Below are positions 5,980 through 7,866 of a stretch of 7,866 nt of DNA, piece after piece. Position 1 is the first letter of the stretch. Every line of letters begins with the position of its first letter. The translations under genes were made by a program, and so were the position numbers. Below the pieces are notes generated by a model. It was given only the letters and a program-made list of their open reading frames with translations, was not told the DNA's origin and did no database searches. Source of the DNA: Bacteroidota bacterium (GTDB lineage: Bacteria > Bacteroidota > Ignavibacteria > UBA10030 > BY39). Where the stretch lies: positions 1 to 7,866 of the forward strand of contig JAHJRJ010000075.1 of assembly GCA_018830765.1 (NCBI GenBank), written 5' to 3'.

Positions 5980-7866
5980 TTAATCCTTTTTCCAAATCTT
6001 TCCCCACTTCGCATCAACTAACTTCACAATTCGCTCGTCCATAACAAGTGGCTTTTGGTATCCTGTTTTCCAGGTCGCATCAATACCCATAACACCGGAA
6101 TAGACGGGAGAAATTCCCACAAGCTTTTGCTCGGTAAAAATAATATCGCGTTCACAATCAAACCGGGTGAAAATTCCCCAAATGTAACTTTCTTTATCTC
6201 GGATATCAACATCCTCGCTAACCACAGCGATGAGCTTCAGGGATGATAACTTTGGAAGTGCGACCAACTTTTCTACCACTTCTCTTCCAAGTGAAGAATT
6301 GGAGTGTTGGATTATTGGAGTATTGGAGTGTTGAGTTGATTGCGGAGTAAATTGTGATTCAATTTTTACGATGAGGAGTGTATTTTCAATTAGATTAACA
6401 TCGATGATTCGCCTATCAATAGATTTCAGATTCGAGATTTGACCCGCCCGACTGTCCCGAACATTCGGGACGGGCGGGGATTTGAGATTTTGAATTGCTC
6501 TTTGCTCGTAGCTCATCCCTACCTTGTCGGGTCTCATCCCTCCAAACTGATTGCTCTTTGCTCTCCGCTCGGAGTTTATCCCGACATCGTCGGGACTCTC
6601 GGCTCTCTGCTTTCTACAGGCATCAATCACCATCTTACTTCCCAAATTCATTTTGTAGCTTGTGAAGTCGAGTGTGTCCAGCGGGACTTTCGGTATCATG
6701 ATAAAATCGTAATGCGGGTCGAAGTTTTCGCGAATTTCTTTCAGCACAGAGTTCCAATCTTTCGGATTAACTCCTGCTGAAACTGTTACGATGCATTTAG
6801 TTAGCGAGAGTTGACCTTCGCCGATCAACGACATTGCGGTCTTCGCCGCTTCTTTTGCATATCGTTCTTCAATCTCTACAACGAGCAGATTATGGAAGCC
6901 GGCTTCGTAGTAAGCCCAAAGACTTCGAATCTCGGGATGCATTAAGCGAATGAGTGGTCCTAGTATTTGTTGAGTCGCATCGCCTAAAAATTTATCCTCC
7001 ATCGGCGGTCTGCCGACAACTGTTCCCGGATAAATCGGATTGCGGCGATGAGTTATGGCATTCAATCGAAAGACAGGAAACTCTGAAGCAGCCGAGTAAT
7101 GTCCGAAGTGATCTCCGAATGGACCTTCGAGCTTTGATTCGGTAAGAGAAACCTTCCCCTCTAGAATAAATTCCGCGTTTGCCGGGACATCAACTGAAAT
7201 TGTTTTACCGCGAGTCATCGGAATTCTTGCGCCGCGTAAGAAACCGGCAAACATAACTTCATCGATTCCTTCGGGAAGCGCTGCAACACTCGCCAATAGA
7301 AGAGTTGGGTCACTTCCTAAAACAACAGCCAGCTCAAATTCTTTTCCTAATTTTTGAGCTTGAAAATAATGAAAGCCGCCGCCCTTTTGTATCTGCCAAT
7401 GCATACCCGTCGATGAGTCATCGAACATCTGCATACGATATACGCCGATGTTACGCTTTTGGGTAACCGGGTCGTAAGTCATTACCTGTCCGAGTGTAAT
7501 GAATCTTCCGCCATCTTGGGACCAGCATTTTTGAATTGGGAGTTGAGTGAGGTTCGGTGTATCTACAACTTCTTGAGCAAAGCCGCTGCTGACCTTTTTC
7601 GGGCAGGAAGAAATAAGTCGCTTAACTATTTGTTTGTGTTCCAAGATTGTGTTCAACTTAGGCGGGATTGCGCGCTCCATAAAACCAATTAGCTTTTCGC
7701 CCAACTCTTCGGGGTGCATACCGAGAGCGTGTTCGATTCGGCGTTCGCTCGCAAGTATGTTCATTGCAAGCGGATATTTTGATCCTTTCGGGTTCTCAAA
7801 TAACAAAGCGGGCTTGCCTTGCTTCAATGCTCGAATTGCAATCTCGGTAGATTCAAGTTCCGGGTC
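5980..7866 (-). CDS. mqnL: UbiD-family menaquinone biosynthesis decarboxylase, 5' end cut by window
   Basis: This is a prenylated-FMN-dependent decarboxylase of the UbiD family, in the subgroup that removes the carboxylate of the prenylated 1,4-dihydroxy-6-naphthoate intermediate late in the futalosine pathway. Its neighbour mqnE supports that role over ubiquinone synthesis. Visible markers include RNIGVYRMQ, GGGFHYFQAQKLG, EFELAVVLGSDP, LEGPFGDHFGHYS (the conserved acidic EGPFGD region), NPIYPGTVVGRPPMEDKFLG, DTLDFTSYKMNLGSKM, and the C-terminal VVSEDVDIRDKESYIWGIFT and GVMGIDATWKTGYQKPL. The reading frame stays open to the window end: 13 codons before 7827 (DPELESTEIAIRA) read as a normal UbiD N-terminus, so the TTG at 7825-7827 is not the start. 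About 65 residues coded at 6415-6609 and about 22 at about 6293-6357 are repeat-derived insertions between conserved blocks. No stop interrupts them. Activity with the insert is untested. Confidence 0.85.
   Translation of the reverse strand, partial: DPELESTEIAIRALKQGKPALLFENPKGSKYPLAMNILASERRIEHALGMHPEELGEKLIGFMERAIPPKLNTILEHKQIVKRLISSCPKKVSSGFAQEVVDTPNLTQLPIQKCWSQDGGRFITLGQVMTYDPVTQKRNIGVYRMQMFDDSSTGMHWQIQKGGGFHYFQAQKLGKEFELAVVLGSDPTLLLASVAALPEGIDEVMFAGFLRGARIPMTRGKTISVDVPANAEFILEGKVSLTESKLEGPFGDHFGHYSAASEFPVFRLNAITHRRNPIYPGTVVGRPPMEDKFLGDATQQILGPLIRLMHPEIRSLWAYYEAGFHNLLVVEIEERYAKEAAKTAMSLIGEGQLSLTKCIVTVSAGVNPKDWNSVLKEIRENFDPHYDFIMIPKVPLDTLDFTSYKMNLGSKMVIDACRKQRAESPDDVGINSERRAKSNQFGGMRPDKVGMSYEQRAIQNLKSPPVPNVRDSRAGQISNLKSIDRRIIDVNLIENTLLIVKIESQFTPQSTQHSNTPIIQHSNSSLGREVVEKLVALPKLSSLKLIAVVSEDVDIRDKESYIWGIFTRFDCERDIIFTEQKLVGISPVYSGVMGIDATWKTGYQKPLVMDERIVKLVDAKWGKIWKKD
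6298..6336. repeat. Short tandem TTGGAGT-type repeat inside the decarboxylase gene
   Basis: ATTGGAGTGTTGGATTATTGG and the following ATTGGAGTGTTGAG are made of near-identical 8-10-bp units, (A/T)TTGGAGT or GTTGGATT. On the coding strand they give the low-complexity peptide STQHSNTPIIQHSNSS, between the family blocks LLIVKIES and GREVVEKL. A 12-bp inverted copy of part of it lies at 5939-5950, outside the gene. Confidence 0.6.
6421..6496. repeat. Composite palindromic element inside the decarboxylase gene
   Basis: At its centre is GTCCCGAACATTCGGGAC (6454-6471), a perfect 8-bp stem with a 2-base loop. A second set of arms, CCCGCCCG (6443-6450) and CGGGCGGG (6471-6478), encloses it, so 6443-6478 can fold as one long GC-rich hairpin. 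AT-rich direct repeats flank it: ATTCGAGATTTGA at 6430-6442 and ATTTGAGATTTTGA near 6480-6493. This looks like a dispersed intergenic-type repeat, yet it is read in frame as LKSPPVPNVRDSRAGQISNL. Confidence 0.75.
6494..6605. repeat. Two imperfect tandem units with palindromes inside the decarboxylase gene
   Basis: ATTGCTCTTTGCTC occurs at 6494-6507 and again at 6550-6563, each followed by a palindrome: degenerate CCCTACCTTGTCGGG (6517-6531) and perfect TCCCGACATCGTCGGGA (6579-6595). Unit spacing is 56 bp at the left end and 63 bp at the palindrome, because the second unit carries 7 extra bases around CTCCGCTCGGAG (6563-6574), itself palindromic. The encoded peptides echo each other: SPDDVGINSERRAKSN and RPDKVGMSYEQRAIQN. 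Confidence 0.7.

Noticed and set aside
6443..6605. Repeats as a CRISPR array
   Set aside because: Only two imperfect copies exist, the spacing is filled with similar sequence rather than unique spacers, and the block is within an intact coding frame.
6439..6780. Plus-strand open frame of 113 codons across the repeat region
   Set aside because: It is antisense to the decarboxylase, whose conserved blocks continue on both sides in the minus-strand frame. The plus-strand peptide has no recognisable domain.
7825..7827. TTG as the start codon of the decarboxylase
   Set aside because: The frame is open to the window edge, and the 13 codons before it read DPELESTEIAIRA, which fits the usual N-terminal region of UbiD-family proteins. 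The TTG codes for an internal Leu.

Overview
The window carries two genes of the futalosine route to menaquinone, one at each edge and both cut by the window. Between them lies about 5.8 kb of accessory DNA. All supported genes are on the minus strand, so transcription runs from high to low coordinates. The organism is probably a bacterium of the Bacteroidota / Chlorobiota-Ignavibacteria neighbourhood. This rests on the futalosine-pathway genes, the moderately AT-rich composition, the exported TldD/TldE-like pair and the GC-rich palindromic repeats scattered in AT-rich DNA. That placement is inference and only tentative.

Layout in transcription order. (1) 7866-5980: a UbiD-family menaquinone biosynthesis decarboxylase. 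Its N-terminus lies outside the window, and its C-terminal third contains an unusual in-frame block of palindromic and tandem repeats. (2) 5978-5961: a GC-rich hairpin directly after its stop codon. (3) 5892-4784: a nucleotidyltransferase (MNT) / HEPN toxin-antitoxin-like cluster in two tandem modules: MNT, HEPN, a second MNT, and a collapsed second HEPN reduced to 26 codons. (4) 4695-1093: two co-directional genes for exported TldD/PmbA-family proteins. The first keeps the HExxxH motif and a C-terminal Cys; the second has lost these residues, so the pair looks like a catalytic subunit with a non-catalytic partner. (5) 1092-864: a short HEPN-like remnant followed by a decayed copy of the decarboxylase 3' end. 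(6) 754-327: a HicB/HicA toxin-antitoxin pair, antitoxin first, with a TTG start for the toxin. (7) 212-1: the start of mqnE, cut exactly after the first Cys of the radical-SAM motif.

How it fits together: MqnE acts early in the futalosine pathway and the UbiD-type decarboxylase acts late, so the two edge genes probably belong to one menaquinone locus. The displaced second decarboxylase 3' end at 864-983 sits on the mqnE side of the accessory block. The block is therefore bracketed by two direct copies of that gene end, about 79% identical over 97 bp by hand alignment. Either a paralogue decayed, or accessory DNA entered at the 3' end of the gene and brought a replacement end. No integrase, transposase, tRNA, rRNA or CRISPR array is visible.
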